NCBI GenBank assembly: GCA_902588855.1
Contig: CACIQS010000009.1
Span: forward strand, 1 to 32,996
From: an uncultured Pelagibacteraceae bacterium
GTDB lineage: Bacteria; Pseudomonadota; Alphaproteobacteria; Pelagibacterales; Pelagibacteraceae
DNA: 32,996 nucleotides
Direction: 5' to 3'
Within the stretch, counting starts at the first letter, position 1. Each line of letters starts with the position of its first letter. The notes beneath the pieces are model-generated. The model was given only the letters and a program-made list of their open reading frames with translations. It did not search any database and was not told the DNA's origin. The position numbers and the translations under genes were made by a program. Shown here piece after piece: positions 1 through 8,821 of the stretch.

Positions 1-2
1 TA

Positions 3-167
3 CATTTTTGGGACAATTTGTCGAAAACAGATAAAATTAAAAAATTATCAATATTTTTAGAAGATTTTAATAATATTGAGGATTTGCTTAAATATTTTGA
101 GGAATTTAACTCAAATTTATCAAAAAAAACTTTGAATTCTTATTTAAAAAGTGTAAGTAACCCATAA
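3..167 (+). CDS. C-terminal fragment of an unidentified protein (cut by window edge)
   Basis: Frame 3 is open from the window edge: ...[54 protein letters not shown]; stop at 165-167, 2 nt before rpmF. Family not recognised. Confidence 0.6.
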   Translation, partial: HFWDNLSKTDKIKKLSIFLEDFNNIEDLLKYFEEFNSNLSKKTLNSYLKSVSNP

Positions 168-169
168 TT

Positions 170-352
170 ATGGCTGTTCCAAAACGAAAACAAACCCCTT
201 CCAGAACTGGAATGAGAAGGGCACAAACAATGAAATTTTCAACTAAAAATATAGTTGAGGATAAAAAATCAGGTGAATACAGACTTTCTCATCATCTAGA
301 TTTAAAAACAGGTATGTATAAGGGTAGACAAGTTTTAGACCCAAAAGAATAG
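170..352 (+). CDS. rpmF: 50S ribosomal protein L32
   Basis: [19 protein letters not shown]... is the canonical L32 N-terminus; 60 aa; followed by plsX as is typical. Confidence 0.97.
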   Translation: MAVPKRKQTPSRTGMRRAQTMKFSTKNIVEDKKSGEYRLSHHLDLKTGMYKGRQVLDPKE

Positions 353-365
353 TATACTTATATTA

Positions 366-1082
366 ATGTCCGTAAAAATTAAAATTGCAGTTGATGCAAT
401 GGGTGGTGACGGTTCACCAAAAAAAGTTATTGATGGTATTATTCACAACAATCAATCAAATAAAAACAATTTTTATAAAATTTTTGGAGATAAAAATAAA
501 ATTTCTCCTTTAATAGAGAATAAAATTAATAAAGAATTCTATGAAATTTTTCATACAGAAAATGCGATAAAAAGTACAGACAGTCCTTTAGAAGGTGCAA
601 AAAGAGGCAAGGATACAAGCATGTGGCTTGCTATTCAAAGTGTTAAAGAAAAGCAGGCTGATATAGTAATATCTGCTGGTAATACCGGTGCTCTATTAGT
701 TGTATCAAAACTAAATCTTAAAATGATTGAAAACATAGATAAACCAGCTCTGTCAGCACTTTGGCCAAATAAAAAAGGTATGAGTGTTGTGTTAGATCTA
801 GGGGCTAATATTGAATGTAGTGCAAAAAATCTGAGTGATTTTTCTTCAATGGGAGCTGCACTTTATAACTCGTTATATCCAGATGAAATAGCCAACGTTG
901 CTTTGTTGAATATTGGTTCAGAAGAATTAAAGGGTAATGAAGTAATAAAGGAAACATATCAAATTCTTAATGATAAAAAATCTGTAAATTTTAATTTCTC
1001 AGGTTACATAGAAGGTAATCACTTAATGGATGGTGAAGTTGATGTAATTGTATCTGATGGATTTACAGGAAACACAGTTTAA
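366..1082 (+). pseudogene. plsX: Truncated phosphate acyltransferase PlsX (C-terminus missing)
   Basis: KIAVDAMGGDGSPKKVIDGI, SAGNTGALLV and VSDGFTGNT are PlsX signatures. The ORF stops right after GFTGNT at 238 aa, whereas PlsX is usually about 330-350 aa. Confidence 0.9.
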
Positions 1083-1323
1083 ACAAATCAAGCCAAAAAT
1101 TCTTAATTCCAACAGAAGATATTATGATGAAAAAAATATTGATCTTCTTAAGAAGATTAAATTTTTGCTTAAAGATCAAGGAATGACAATTAACGGAGTT
1201 AAAAAGATCCTTGATAATGAAGATACTTTAAAGCTTGACGAAATGGCAGATAAATCTATAAAAGCTGAAAAATTAAAAAACAAGTTAACTAAAATATCAA
1301 ATATTTTAAAAACACTGAAATAA
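1078..1323 (+). pseudogene. C-terminal part of a MerR-family transcriptional regulator, N-terminus missing
   Basis: FKQIKPKILNSNRRYYDEKNIDLLKKIKFLLKDQGMTINGVKKIL matches the second half of the MerR HTH found downstream of ihfA in alphaproteobacteria (F-x-QIKP...RRYY...GYTIxGVxxIL). The listed TTG start at 1048 lies inside plsX in another frame and is not credible. Confidence 0.8.
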
Positions 1324-1515
1324 ATGGCAAAAAAAACACACGTAAAAGTTAGAATGGTACCTGAAGCTAAACCAGATAGTCCTTTCTTTTATTATGTAAA
1401 AAAACCAGCAGGTGGTGAAAAAGCGAAAGTAAAATTATCTGCAAAAAAATATAACCCTGATACAAGAAAACACGAAATGTTTGTAGAGAAAAAACTTCCG
1501 CCTCACAGTAAGTAA
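1324..1515 (+). CDS. rpmG: 50S ribosomal protein L33
   Basis: MAKKTHVKVRMVPE...FFYYVKKPAG...KKYNPDTRKHEMFVEKKL: L33 pattern (FFY, YDPxxRKHxxFxExK). Confidence 0.9.
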   Translation: MAKKTHVKVRMVPEAKPDSPFFYYVKKPAGGEKAKVKLSAKKYNPDTRKHEMFVEKKLPPHSK

Positions 1516-1516
1516 A

Positions 1517-1807
1517 TTATTTTTTTTTAAAATTTCTTCTTTCGTAATCAATATAAGACCAAATCATATTTTTCCAAATACGATTAGTTATCTTTGGATC
1601 AATGCCTTGTTTTAAAGATTTTGCTTTAATTTTTTTTAATATAAAATTAATTCTTTTCTTATCTACGATTTCTTTTTTAAATTCTTTAAGCTTTAAAACT
1701 TCTTCAACTAGTTTTGTTCTATATTTTATAAGAGATAATAGTTTATTGTCTAATTTATCTAGCTTAATTCTTATTAAATCTAGTTTTTTTTTATTATTTG
1801 GCGACAT
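1517..1807 (-). CDS. Chorismate mutase, AroQ type
   Basis: LDLIRIKLDKLDNKLLSLIKYRTKLVEEVLKLK...DKKRINFILKKIK: small all-helical AroQ chorismate mutase pattern. Confidence 0.85.
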   Translation of the reverse strand: MSPNNKKKLDLIRIKLDKLDNKLLSLIKYRTKLVEEVLKLKEFKKEIVDKKRINFILKKIKAKSLKQGIDPKITNRIWKNMIWSYIDYERRNFKKK

Positions 1808-1850
1808 TTAATTTATTGGAATACTTAATAATTATTATATTTATCTGAGC

Positions 1851-2873
1851 ATGTACAGCGAGAATAATCATTTAAATAATCAACTTAAATTGTGGATGCT
1901 ATCATTGTTAGTTTTAGTTTCTCTAATAATATTGGTTGGAGGTTTAACAAGATTAACTGACTCTGGCCTATCAATTACCACATGGGAATTGTTTGTTGGT
2001 TTTTTTCCACCTTTTTCAAATGAAAAATGGTTAGAGTACTTTAGTTTGTATAAAACAATTCCTGAGTACAGCCAACAAAACTACAATATGACTTTAGATG
2101 AATTTAAAGTAATATTTTGGTGGGAGTGGGGACACAGACAGTTGGGTAGAATAATTGGTTTAGCAGTTTTGCTTCCAATGATTTATTTTTCAATTAAACA
2201 AGGAATTTGGATTATTAAAAAATATGGACTTATTTTTTTATTAGTTTGTTTTCAAGGATTTTTGGGTTGGTACATGGTATCAAGTGGATTAGTTGAAAGA
2301 ATTGATGTTAGTCATTATAGGCTAGCAGTACATTTAGTTACAGCTTTTATAATTTTATCAATAGTGTACTGGCAATTTTTAAAATTATCCTTTTCTGTAA
2401 ATAAGACCATTTCTATAGATCTGTATATTGTAAAAATATTTTTATTTTTTATATTTTTGCAATTAATTATAGGTGCCTTTGTATCTGGTATGGATGCTGG
2501 TAAAATTTATAATACTTGGCCGTTGATGGGCGTTAGCTATTTTCCTGATGATAGTAGTTTTATAGAGTTTTTAAATTTAAAAGTTTTTGATAATCCATCT
2601 ATTGTTCAATTTATTCATAGAAATTTAGCTTACTTAATTATTTTTATTTACGCTTTAATCCTCTTGAAGGTAATAAATACTGGAAACAAAAAATTATATA
2701 AACCTATTATTGTAATTGGTTTGACTTTGGTATTTCAAATTTTTCTTGGTGTGTTAACTATTTTATCTGGAGTAAAAATGTTATTTGCATCATTACACCA
2801 GATAAATTCTATTTTGATAATACTTTCAACTTTGTATTTTATATTTATTTCTCAATATAAAAAGAGAGATTAA
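1851..2873 (+). CDS. ctaA: Heme A synthase (COX15/CtaA)
   Basis: LVGGLTRLTDSGLSITTWE, EWGHRQLGRIIGL, VSHYRLAVHL, GAFVSGMDAGKIYNTWPLM and HRNLAY are COX15/CtaA motifs; multiple TM segments. Confidence 0.96.
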   Translation: MYSENNHLNNQLKLWMLSLLVLVSLIILVGGLTRLTDSGLSITTWELFVGFFPPFSNEKWLEYFSLYKTIPEYSQQNYNMTLDEFKVIFWWEWGHRQLGRIIGLAVLLPMIYFSIKQGIWIIKKYGLIFLLVCFQGFLGWYMVSSGLVERIDVSHYRLAVHLVTAFIILSIVYWQFLKLSFSVNKTISIDLYIVKIFLFFIFLQLIIGAFVSGMDAGKIYNTWPLMGVSYFPDDSSFIEFLNLKVFDNPSIVQFIHRNLAYLIIFIYALILLKVINTGNKKLYKPIIVIGLTLVFQIFLGVLTILSGVKMLFASLHQINSILIILSTLYFIFISQYKKRD

Positions 2874-2904
2874 TTAGTTATTATTTATAGGCATATAAAT
2901 ATAA

Positions 2905-4233
2905 TTAACTAACTGCTTTTAAGTTACCTTTTGATGATTTATCTAAAGCTTGGTCTAAATCATCAATGATATCATCAATATGTTCCAAACCAATACAAAG
3001 TCTAACATAACCAGGAGTTACACCAGAGGCAGCTAATTCATCCTCATTTAATTGACTATGTGTAGTTGTTGCAGGATGAATTGCCAAACTTCTAGCATCA
3101 CCTATATTTGCAACGTGGTAGAACATTTTTAAAGCTTCAATGAACTTTTTACCAGCTTCAATACCACCAGCTAATTCAATACCAACCAAAGCACCATTAC
3201 CATTTTTTAGATATTTTTCTGCTCGACTTGATATCTCTTCACTATGTTCAGTAGCATATATTACTCTCTCAACAGCTTTATGATTTTTTAAGTAATCAAC
3301 TACTTTTGCAGCATTATCGCAATGTTGTTTCATTCTTAAAGCAACTGTTTCAAGCCCTTGTATAACACCAAATGCATTATCTGGAGAAAGTGCTGATCCC
3401 AAATCTCTTAACAAGGTTACTCTTGCCCTTACTGCAAAAGCAACATTTGCTCCTGTTAATTCAGGCACAGCTTTACCCCATACAACTCCTCCATAACTTG
3501 CATCAGGTTCATTAAATAGTGGTTGTCTTTTTGGATCTGCTGTCCAATCAAAATTACCGCCATCGATTAGCGCACCTCCAACTACTGTTCCATGACCTGC
3601 TATATATTTTGTTAAAGAATAAACGACTACAGCAGCACCATGTTCGATTGGTTTACAAATTACTGGTGCAGCAGTGTTATCTAAAATTAAAGGAATGTTA
3701 TATTTTCTACCTATATCCGACACTTCTTTAATTGGAAAAACTCTTAAATATGGATTTGGTAACGTCTCTCCATAAATAGCTCTAGTTTTATCATCTATAA
3801 CTTTTTCAAAGTTTTTCGGATCAGAAGGATCAGCGTATCTTACTTCTATACCAAGCTTACTTAAAGTATGTGTAAACAATGAAACTGTTCCACCATAAAG
3901 ATCTGTTGAACTAATAATATTATCTCCAGCTTGAGCAACGTTTAATATTGCAAAAGTGGAAGCAGTTTGTCCAGATGCTACAGTTAAACTCGCAAGACCA
4001 CCTTCAAGAGCAGCGATTCTTTTTTCCAACACATCATTTGTTGGATTCATTATTCTTGTATAGATATTTCCAAACTCTTTTAACGCAAATAAATTAGCCG
4101 CATGTTCAGTGTTGTTAAATTGATATGAAGTTGTTCTATAAATAGGAACTGCTACTGAATTTGTAGCTGGATCACTTCTATAATCACCACCATGTATGGC
4201 AATAGTTTCTGGATTATTTCTCTTTGTACTCAT
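2905..4233 (-). CDS. metY: O-acetylhomoserine aminocarboxypropyltransferase (sulfhydrylase)
   Basis: PETIAIHGGDYRSDPATNSVAVPIYRTTSYQF..., YTRIMNPTNDVLEKRIAALEGG, VVYSLTKYIAGHGTVVGG: Cys/Met-metabolism PLP enzyme of MetY type; riboswitch leader upstream. Confidence 0.95.
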   Translation of the reverse strand: MSTKRNNPETIAIHGGDYRSDPATNSVAVPIYRTTSYQFNNTEHAANLFALKEFGNIYTRIMNPTNDVLEKRIAALEGGLASLTVASGQTASTFAILNVAQAGDNIISSTDLYGGTVSLFTHTLSKLGIEVRYADPSDPKNFEKVIDDKTRAIYGETLPNPYLRVFPIKEVSDIGRKYNIPLILDNTAAPVICKPIEHGAAVVVYSLTKYIAGHGTVVGGALIDGGNFDWTADPKRQPLFNEPDASYGGVVWGKAVPELTGANVAFAVRARVTLLRDLGSALSPDNAFGVIQGLETVALRMKQHCDNAAKVVDYLKNHKAVERVIYATEHSEEISSRAEKYLKNGNGALVGIELAGGIEAGKKFIEALKMFYHVANIGDARSLAIHPATTTHSQLNEDELAASGVTPGYVRLCIGLEHIDDIIDDLDQALDKSSKGNLKAVS

Positions 4234-4237
4234 TTTT

Positions 4238-4294
4238 ACTCCTTTTTTAGTGCTTTTGCTTTATGCAAGGCGCACAATACAGTTCAAATGCCTA
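4238..4294 (-). promoter_or_regulatory. SAM-V-type riboswitch in the metY 5' UTR
   Basis: RNA-sense ...UAGGCAUUUGAACUGUAUUGUGCGCCUUGCAUAAAGCAAAAGCACUAAAAAAGGAG-UAAAAAUG. P1 AGGC/GCCU and pseudoknot P2 GUGC/GCAC are perfect; the 3' end covers the ribosome-binding site AGGAG of metY. Confidence 0.88.
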
Positions 4295-4315
4295 CCGATT
4301 AAAATTTTATGAAAT

Positions 4316-4360
4316 TCCATTTTAGCAGTTTTATGCCCGCAATAGGATCAAATCGGCAAT
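4316..4360 (-). promoter_or_regulatory. SAM-II-type riboswitch, immediately upstream of the SAM-V element
   Basis: RNA-sense AUUGCCGAUUUGAUCCUAUUGCGGGCAUAAAACUGCUAAAAUGG. P1 UGCC/GGCA; GAUUUGAUCC-UAUUGC and GCUAAAA match the SAM-II core; short P2 GCG/UGC. Confidence 0.68.
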
Positions 4361-4442
4361 AGATTTTTAGCATATTAGTTATGTTTTACAAGTTAAATAT
4401 AAAATTGACTTTGAATAATTTAATAGTATTAATCCTCGCACA

Positions 4443-4901
4443 ATGACAAAATTCACAAAAAAAGATCAAGTTACATCGTCTTGGTACGAGATAGACGCAA
4501 AAAATGCAGTTGTTGGAAGATTAGCTACAGTTGTATCTAATATAATTAGAGGTAAAAACAAGACTACTTACACACCACATATGGATGATGGTGATTTTGT
4601 TGTAGTAAAAAATATCGAACAAGCCAAATTTACTGGTAAGAAATTTCAAAATAAAAAGTACTATAGACACACTGGTCACCCTGGTGGAATAAAAGTTACA
4701 ACTCCAGAAAAACTTCATGAAAAAAAACCTGGAGAAACTTTAAAGATGGCAGTTAAAAGAATGTTACCAGGTGGTGTTTTAGGAAGAAAACAATTAACAA
4801 AACTAAAAATTTACTCTGGAAGTGAGCATCCTCATGCTGCACAAAATCCAAAAGTTATAGAGCTAGATAAATTAAACAATAAAAACATTGCAAGAAATTA
4901 A
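4443..4901 (+). CDS. rplM: 50S ribosomal protein L13
   Basis: WYEIDAKNAVVGRLATVVSNIIRGKNKTTYTPHMDDGDFVVV...HTGHPGGIK...LPGGVLGRKQLTKLKIYSGSEHPHAAQNP: L13. Confidence 0.97.
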   Translation: MTKFTKKDQVTSSWYEIDAKNAVVGRLATVVSNIIRGKNKTTYTPHMDDGDFVVVKNIEQAKFTGKKFQNKKYYRHTGHPGGIKVTTPEKLHEKKPGETLKMAVKRMLPGGVLGRKQLTKLKIYSGSEHPHAAQNPKVIELDKLNNKNIARN

Positions 4902-4902
4902 T

Positions 4903-5340
4903 ATGGAAAATGTACAACCAAATACAAAAACTCCTAAACTAAAGTTAGATTTTAAAGATAGCAAGTACGCGACTGGTAGAAGAAAAACTTCTATAGCTAA
5001 AGTTTGGTTAAAAAAAGGTTCTGGAAAAATTTATGTAAACGGTAAATTATATAATGAATATTTTGCTGATGAAATTCATAAAATGCAAATTACAAGACCG
5101 TTTGAAATTATAAATCAAGCTACTGATTACGATGTAAGATGTAGCGTAAAAGGTGGCGGACCAACAGGTCAGGCCGGAGCAATGGTTCATGGTATATCCA
5201 AAGCTTTAGTTCTTTTTGACGAAAATTTAAAAACAACATTGAAAACTGAGAAACTTACAACCAGAGACTCAAGAGCTGTTGAGAGAAAAAAACCTGGTAG
5301 AAGAAAAGCTAGAAGAAGCTTTCAGTTTTCTAAAAGATAA
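4903..5340 (+). CDS. rpsI: 30S ribosomal protein S9
   Basis: YATGRRKTSIAKVWLKKGSGKIYVNGK...VKGGGPTGQAGAMVHGISKAL...RDSRAVERKKPGRRKARRSFQFSKR: S9. Start at 4903 (MENVQ) preferred over 4888, which overlaps rplM. Confidence 0.96.
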   Translation: MENVQPNTKTPKLKLDFKDSKYATGRRKTSIAKVWLKKGSGKIYVNGKLYNEYFADEIHKMQITRPFEIINQATDYDVRCSVKGGGPTGQAGAMVHGISKALVLFDENLKTTLKTEKLTTRDSRAVERKKPGRRKARRSFQFSKR

Positions 5341-5373
5341 TTTTTTTTTCAATTTAAACTGTTATAATAAAAA

Positions 5374-6393
5374 ATGCCTAAGCTTAATGCATTAGTTGCT
5401 GGATCTACTGGATATATTGGTGTTCAATTAATCAAGTTATTAATTAAACACAAATATATTAATATTAAATATTTATGTGGAAATTCATCTGTTGGAAAAA
5501 ATATTTCTTATTATGATAAATCTTTATCAAAAAAAAAATTACCAAAAATTGTTAAATTTAATCAAAAATTGTTAAATGGTGTTGATGTTGTTTTCACAGC
5601 TTTACCAAATGGTGAAGCTCAAGATATAGCAAAAAAACTTAATCATAATATTGTTCTAATTGATTTAGCAGCGGATTTTAGATTAGAAAAAGTTAATGAT
5701 TATTTAAAATGGTATAAACAAAAACATCGAGCTCCAAAATTACAGAAGAAAAGCATTTATTGTTTACCCGAAATAAATCGTAGTGAATTAGAAAATCATA
5801 ATATAATTTCATGTCCAGGATGTTATCCAACATCAATATTATTGCCTCTAGTTCCTTTATTTAAAAAAAAATTAGTTAAATTAGATAATATAATTATTGA
5901 TTCAAAATCTGGTTATTCTGGTGCCGGTAGAGGAGTTCATAAAAAATATAAAGATAAGAATTTATACGAGTCTTTAAGTGTTTATGGTGTTGGTTTTCAT
6001 AGACATAATTCTGAAATACACCAATTTTTAAGAAAATTTACTAATAAAAATTTTCAATTTAGTTTTACCCCACATTTGTCTCCAATGTTTAGAGGTATAT
6101 TAAGTACTATTTATTTAGATTTAGAGAAAAATGTTAATCAATCAAAAATCATCAAAACGCTTAAGAAGTCTTATAAGAGAGAAAATTTTGTTAAAATATT
6201 AGACTCTGATAAACTGTTAAGCACAAATGATGTTATTAATACAAACAATTGCTTTATTACAGTGTGTAAAACAAAATATAAAAACAAAATAATCATTATT
6301 TCAGCAATAGATAATTTAATCAAAGGTGGAGCAGGTCAGGCTGTTCAAAATTTAAATAATAAATTTAATTTTCCCGAAAAAACTGCTTTATAA
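5374..6393 (+). CDS. argC: N-acetyl-gamma-glutamyl-phosphate reductase
   Basis: VAGSTGYIGVQLIKLL, SCPGCYPTSILLPLVPL (catalytic Cys), SKSGYSGAGR, HRHNSEIHQ, NLIKGGAGQAVQNLN. Confidence 0.96.
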   Translation: MPKLNALVAGSTGYIGVQLIKLLIKHKYINIKYLCGNSSVGKNISYYDKSLSKKKLPKIVKFNQKLLNGVDVVFTALPNGEAQDIAKKLNHNIVLIDLAADFRLEKVNDYLKWYKQKHRAPKLQKKSIYCLPEINRSELENHNIISCPGCYPTSILLPLVPLFKKKLVKLDNIIIDSKSGYSGAGRGVHKKYKDKNLYESLSVYGVGFHRHNSEIHQFLRKFTNKNFQFSFTPHLSPMFRGILSTIYLDLEKNVNQSKIIKTLKKSYKRENFVKILDSDKLLSTNDVINTNNCFITVCKTKYKNKIIIISAIDNLIKGGAGQAVQNLNNKFNFPEKTAL

Positions 6394-6617
6394 TGAAATA
6401 TTTGTTAATTATTTTTCTACTTTTTTTAAGTAATTGCTCTTTAAATAAAGATTCTCAATATTGGACAGAACATCCTGTTGAAAATAAAAAAAATCAAAAA
6501 AAAATAAATGAAATACTTAAAAAGTCTGACGATATAACAAAAATGACATTGGAAGAATATGAGATTTATATAGATGACTATACTAAAAAAAGTAAATATC
6601 CAGATATAAGTAAATGA
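6393..6617 (+). CDS. Small putative lipoprotein of unknown function
   Basis: MKYLLIIFLLFLSNCSLNK: signal peptide with a lipobox-like LSNC; sits tightly between argC and hom. Confidence 0.7.
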   Translation: MKYLLIIFLLFLSNCSLNKDSQYWTEHPVENKKNQKKINEILKKSDDITKMTLEEYEIYIDDYTKKSKYPDISK

Positions 6618-7906
6618 ATAAAATAGTAAATGTTGCAGTTGTTGGACTTGGTCAAGTTGGTAATTATTTAAATAATGAGCTGATTACTAAAAAAAAGGAT
6701 ATTGAACTTAAAACAGGTAAAAGAGTTAATGTAGTAGCTATTTCTGCAAAAAATATAAATAAAAAAAGAAAATATAAAATTAATAGAAAAATTTTTTACA
6801 AAAACCCCTTTGAAATTTTTAAGAAAGAAAAAGTTAATATATTATTTGAAGTTATTGGACAATCTGATGGGGTTTCAAAAAAATTAGTTGAAACCGCTTT
6901 GAAAAATAAAATTCATGTAATTACTCCAAACAAAGCTTTAATTTCAAAACATGGAAACAATTTAGCTAAACTAGCTGAAAAAAATAATGTTAATTTAGAA
7001 TTCGAAGCATCAGTTGCTGGTGGAATACCGATATTGAGATCTATTAAAGAAGGATTAGCTACAAATAAATTATCAAAAGTTTATGGAATTTTAAATGGTA
7101 CTTCAAATTATATTTTATCAGAGATGGAAAATTCTGAGCAAAATTTTGCTGATGTTTTGAAAAAAGCTCAACTTCTTGGATATGCTGAACCTGGAAATCC
7201 AAAATTAGATTTAAATGGTTTTGATGCTTTTGCAAAAGTGAGAATTTTGTCTGCTTTGGCTTTTAATAGCAAAATATCAAATAAAAAATGTTTAATGGAA
7301 GGAATAGAAAAGATTGATTTAAAAGATATTAAAATTGCAAATCAATTAGATTTAAGAATTAAATTATTAGGTATCTCTGAACTTAAAAATAATCAACTTT
7401 TTGAAACCGTTCATCCATGTCTTGTAAGTAAAAAATCATATATCGGTAATGTAAATGGAGTTATGAATGCAGTGATACTTAATGGTAAGCCTGTAGGCGA
7501 AAGTGTATTGCAAGGGGAGGGTGCTGGACCAGGTCCTACTTCTTCTTCATTATTATCTGACTTATTATCTATTTTAAGAGGAAACATTAAAAAACCATTT
7601 GGTGTAAGTGTAAATAAATTAAAAACTTTGAAAACTTATAACGTTAACAATTATGTTAATTCTTTATATTTAAGATTTGAAGTTAAAGATAGACCGGGTG
7701 TTTTATCTCAAATAACTAATCGTTTAGCAAAATATAAAATTTCTGTAAAAAGATTAATTCAAACTCCGGATAAAAAAAATAATAAAGCTACAATAGTAAT
7801 AGTTACTCACAAAACTACAGAATTAAATTGTAATAGCTGTTTATCTATATTTAAAAAAAATAATAATATCTTAAAATCACCTACGTTAATTAGATTGCTT
7901 GATTAA
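6614..7906 (+). CDS. hom: Homoserine dehydrogenase with C-terminal ACT domain
   Basis: VVGLGQVGNYL, VITPNKALIS, FEASVAGGIPILRSIKEGL, GILNGTSNYIL, and ACT-like RFEVKDRPGVLSQITNRLAKYKIS. Confidence 0.95.
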   Translation: MNKIVNVAVVGLGQVGNYLNNELITKKKDIELKTGKRVNVVAISAKNINKKRKYKINRKIFYKNPFEIFKKEKVNILFEVIGQSDGVSKKLVETALKNKIHVITPNKALISKHGNNLAKLAEKNNVNLEFEASVAGGIPILRSIKEGLATNKLSKVYGILNGTSNYILSEMENSEQNFADVLKKAQLLGYAEPGNPKLDLNGFDAFAKVRILSALAFNSKISNKKCLMEGIEKIDLKDIKIANQLDLRIKLLGISELKNNQLFETVHPCLVSKKSYIGNVNGVMNAVILNGKPVGESVLQGEGAGPGPTSSSLLSDLLSILRGNIKKPFGVSVNKLKTLKTYNVNNYVNSLYLRFEVKDRPGVLSQITNRLAKYKISVKRLIQTPDKKNNKATIVIVTHKTTELNCNSCLSIFKKNNNILKSPTLIRLLD

Positions 7907-8805
7907 TGGAAATCTATTTAAAACTTTTTGAAGTTTTATTTCCAGTATTCCTAATAGTAGGTCTTGGATATCATTTAGGAAAAAAAAATCCAAATTTTGA
8001 TACATCATTTATAACAACATACGCTGGTAATTTTGGAACACCGGCATTAGTAATTTTTGCAATTACAGCAGGTGGAGTAACTTTTGAGTTATTTAGTGAA
8101 TATTTTGGTTACGCAATTATCTTATTAACATTATTTGGTATTGTAGGTTTAATTTTTCTTGTACTTATGAAGAAGGATTATATCCGTGAGCTACCAACTT
8201 TTATTTTACCAAATACCGGAAATATGGGTATTCCAATATGTTTATTTGCTTATGGAAAACTAGGTATGGGTATAGCAGCAGCAATATCATCCTTAATTGT
8301 TTTGCTCCATTTTACTTTAAATATTTTTTTAGCAAAACGAGCTTTTGATTTTAAAACAATATTAAAAAGTCCATCATTTTATGCAATTTTAATAACAGTA
8401 CTCTTTTTGTATTTTGAAATTCCATTTCCTCAATTTGTATTAAATACTGTAATGCTTTTAGCTTATGGAATGATTGTAATGATCCTTATGTCGCTAGGTG
8501 TTGCTCTTACACAAATGAAAGTATTTTCTTTTAAAGATGCATTAATAACTTCTTTTGGAAGAGTAATATTAGGTCCTATTATAGGATTTGCTGTTATAAA
8601 ATTTTTTAATTTATCTGGTATACCAGCTGGTGTTCTGTTAATTCAGTCTTGTATGCCTAGTGCAATTTTGTGTTATTTGATTGCGCACATGTATTCTCCG
8701 AAAGAAATTGTAGATAATATATCTAGCACAATTGTAGTATCTACAATCATGTCCTTATTCACTATTCCGATTACATTATTCTTTGCTTTAAAATACTTCT
8801 ATTAA
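7906..8805 (+). CDS. AEC-family (auxin efflux carrier-like) transporter
   Basis: Hydrophobic about 10-TM protein with LPNTGNMGIPICLFAYG and AEC-type C-terminal region (SCMPSAILCYLIAHMY). Confidence 0.82.
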   Translation: MEIYLKLFEVLFPVFLIVGLGYHLGKKNPNFDTSFITTYAGNFGTPALVIFAITAGGVTFELFSEYFGYAIILLTLFGIVGLIFLVLMKKDYIRELPTFILPNTGNMGIPICLFAYGKLGMGIAAAISSLIVLLHFTLNIFLAKRAFDFKTILKSPSFYAILITVLFLYFEIPFPQFVLNTVMLLAYGMIVMILMSLGVALTQMKVFSFKDALITSFGRVILGPIIGFAVIKFFNLSGIPAGVLLIQSCMPSAILCYLIAHMYSPKEIVDNISSTIVVSTIMSLFTIPITLFFALKYFY

Positions 8806-8821
8806 GAGATATCCTTCTTTT

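Noticed and set aside
1048-1077. TTG start of the 91-aa ORF at 1048 as a genuine gene start
   Set aside because: Codons 1048-1077 are an alternate frame of plsX coding sequence (DVIVSDGFTGNT); recognisable MerR similarity begins only at F (1078).
1602-1811. 69-aa plus-strand ORF opposite chorismate mutase
   Set aside because: Phe/Ser/Leu-rich antisense shadow of an AT-rich gene.
3519-3731. 70-aa plus-strand ORF inside metY
   Set aside because: Antisense to a well-conserved metY frame; leucine/histidine-rich shadow ORF without family features.
4521-4718. 65-aa minus ORF inside rplM
   Set aside because: Antisense to ribosomal protein L13; no plausible domain.
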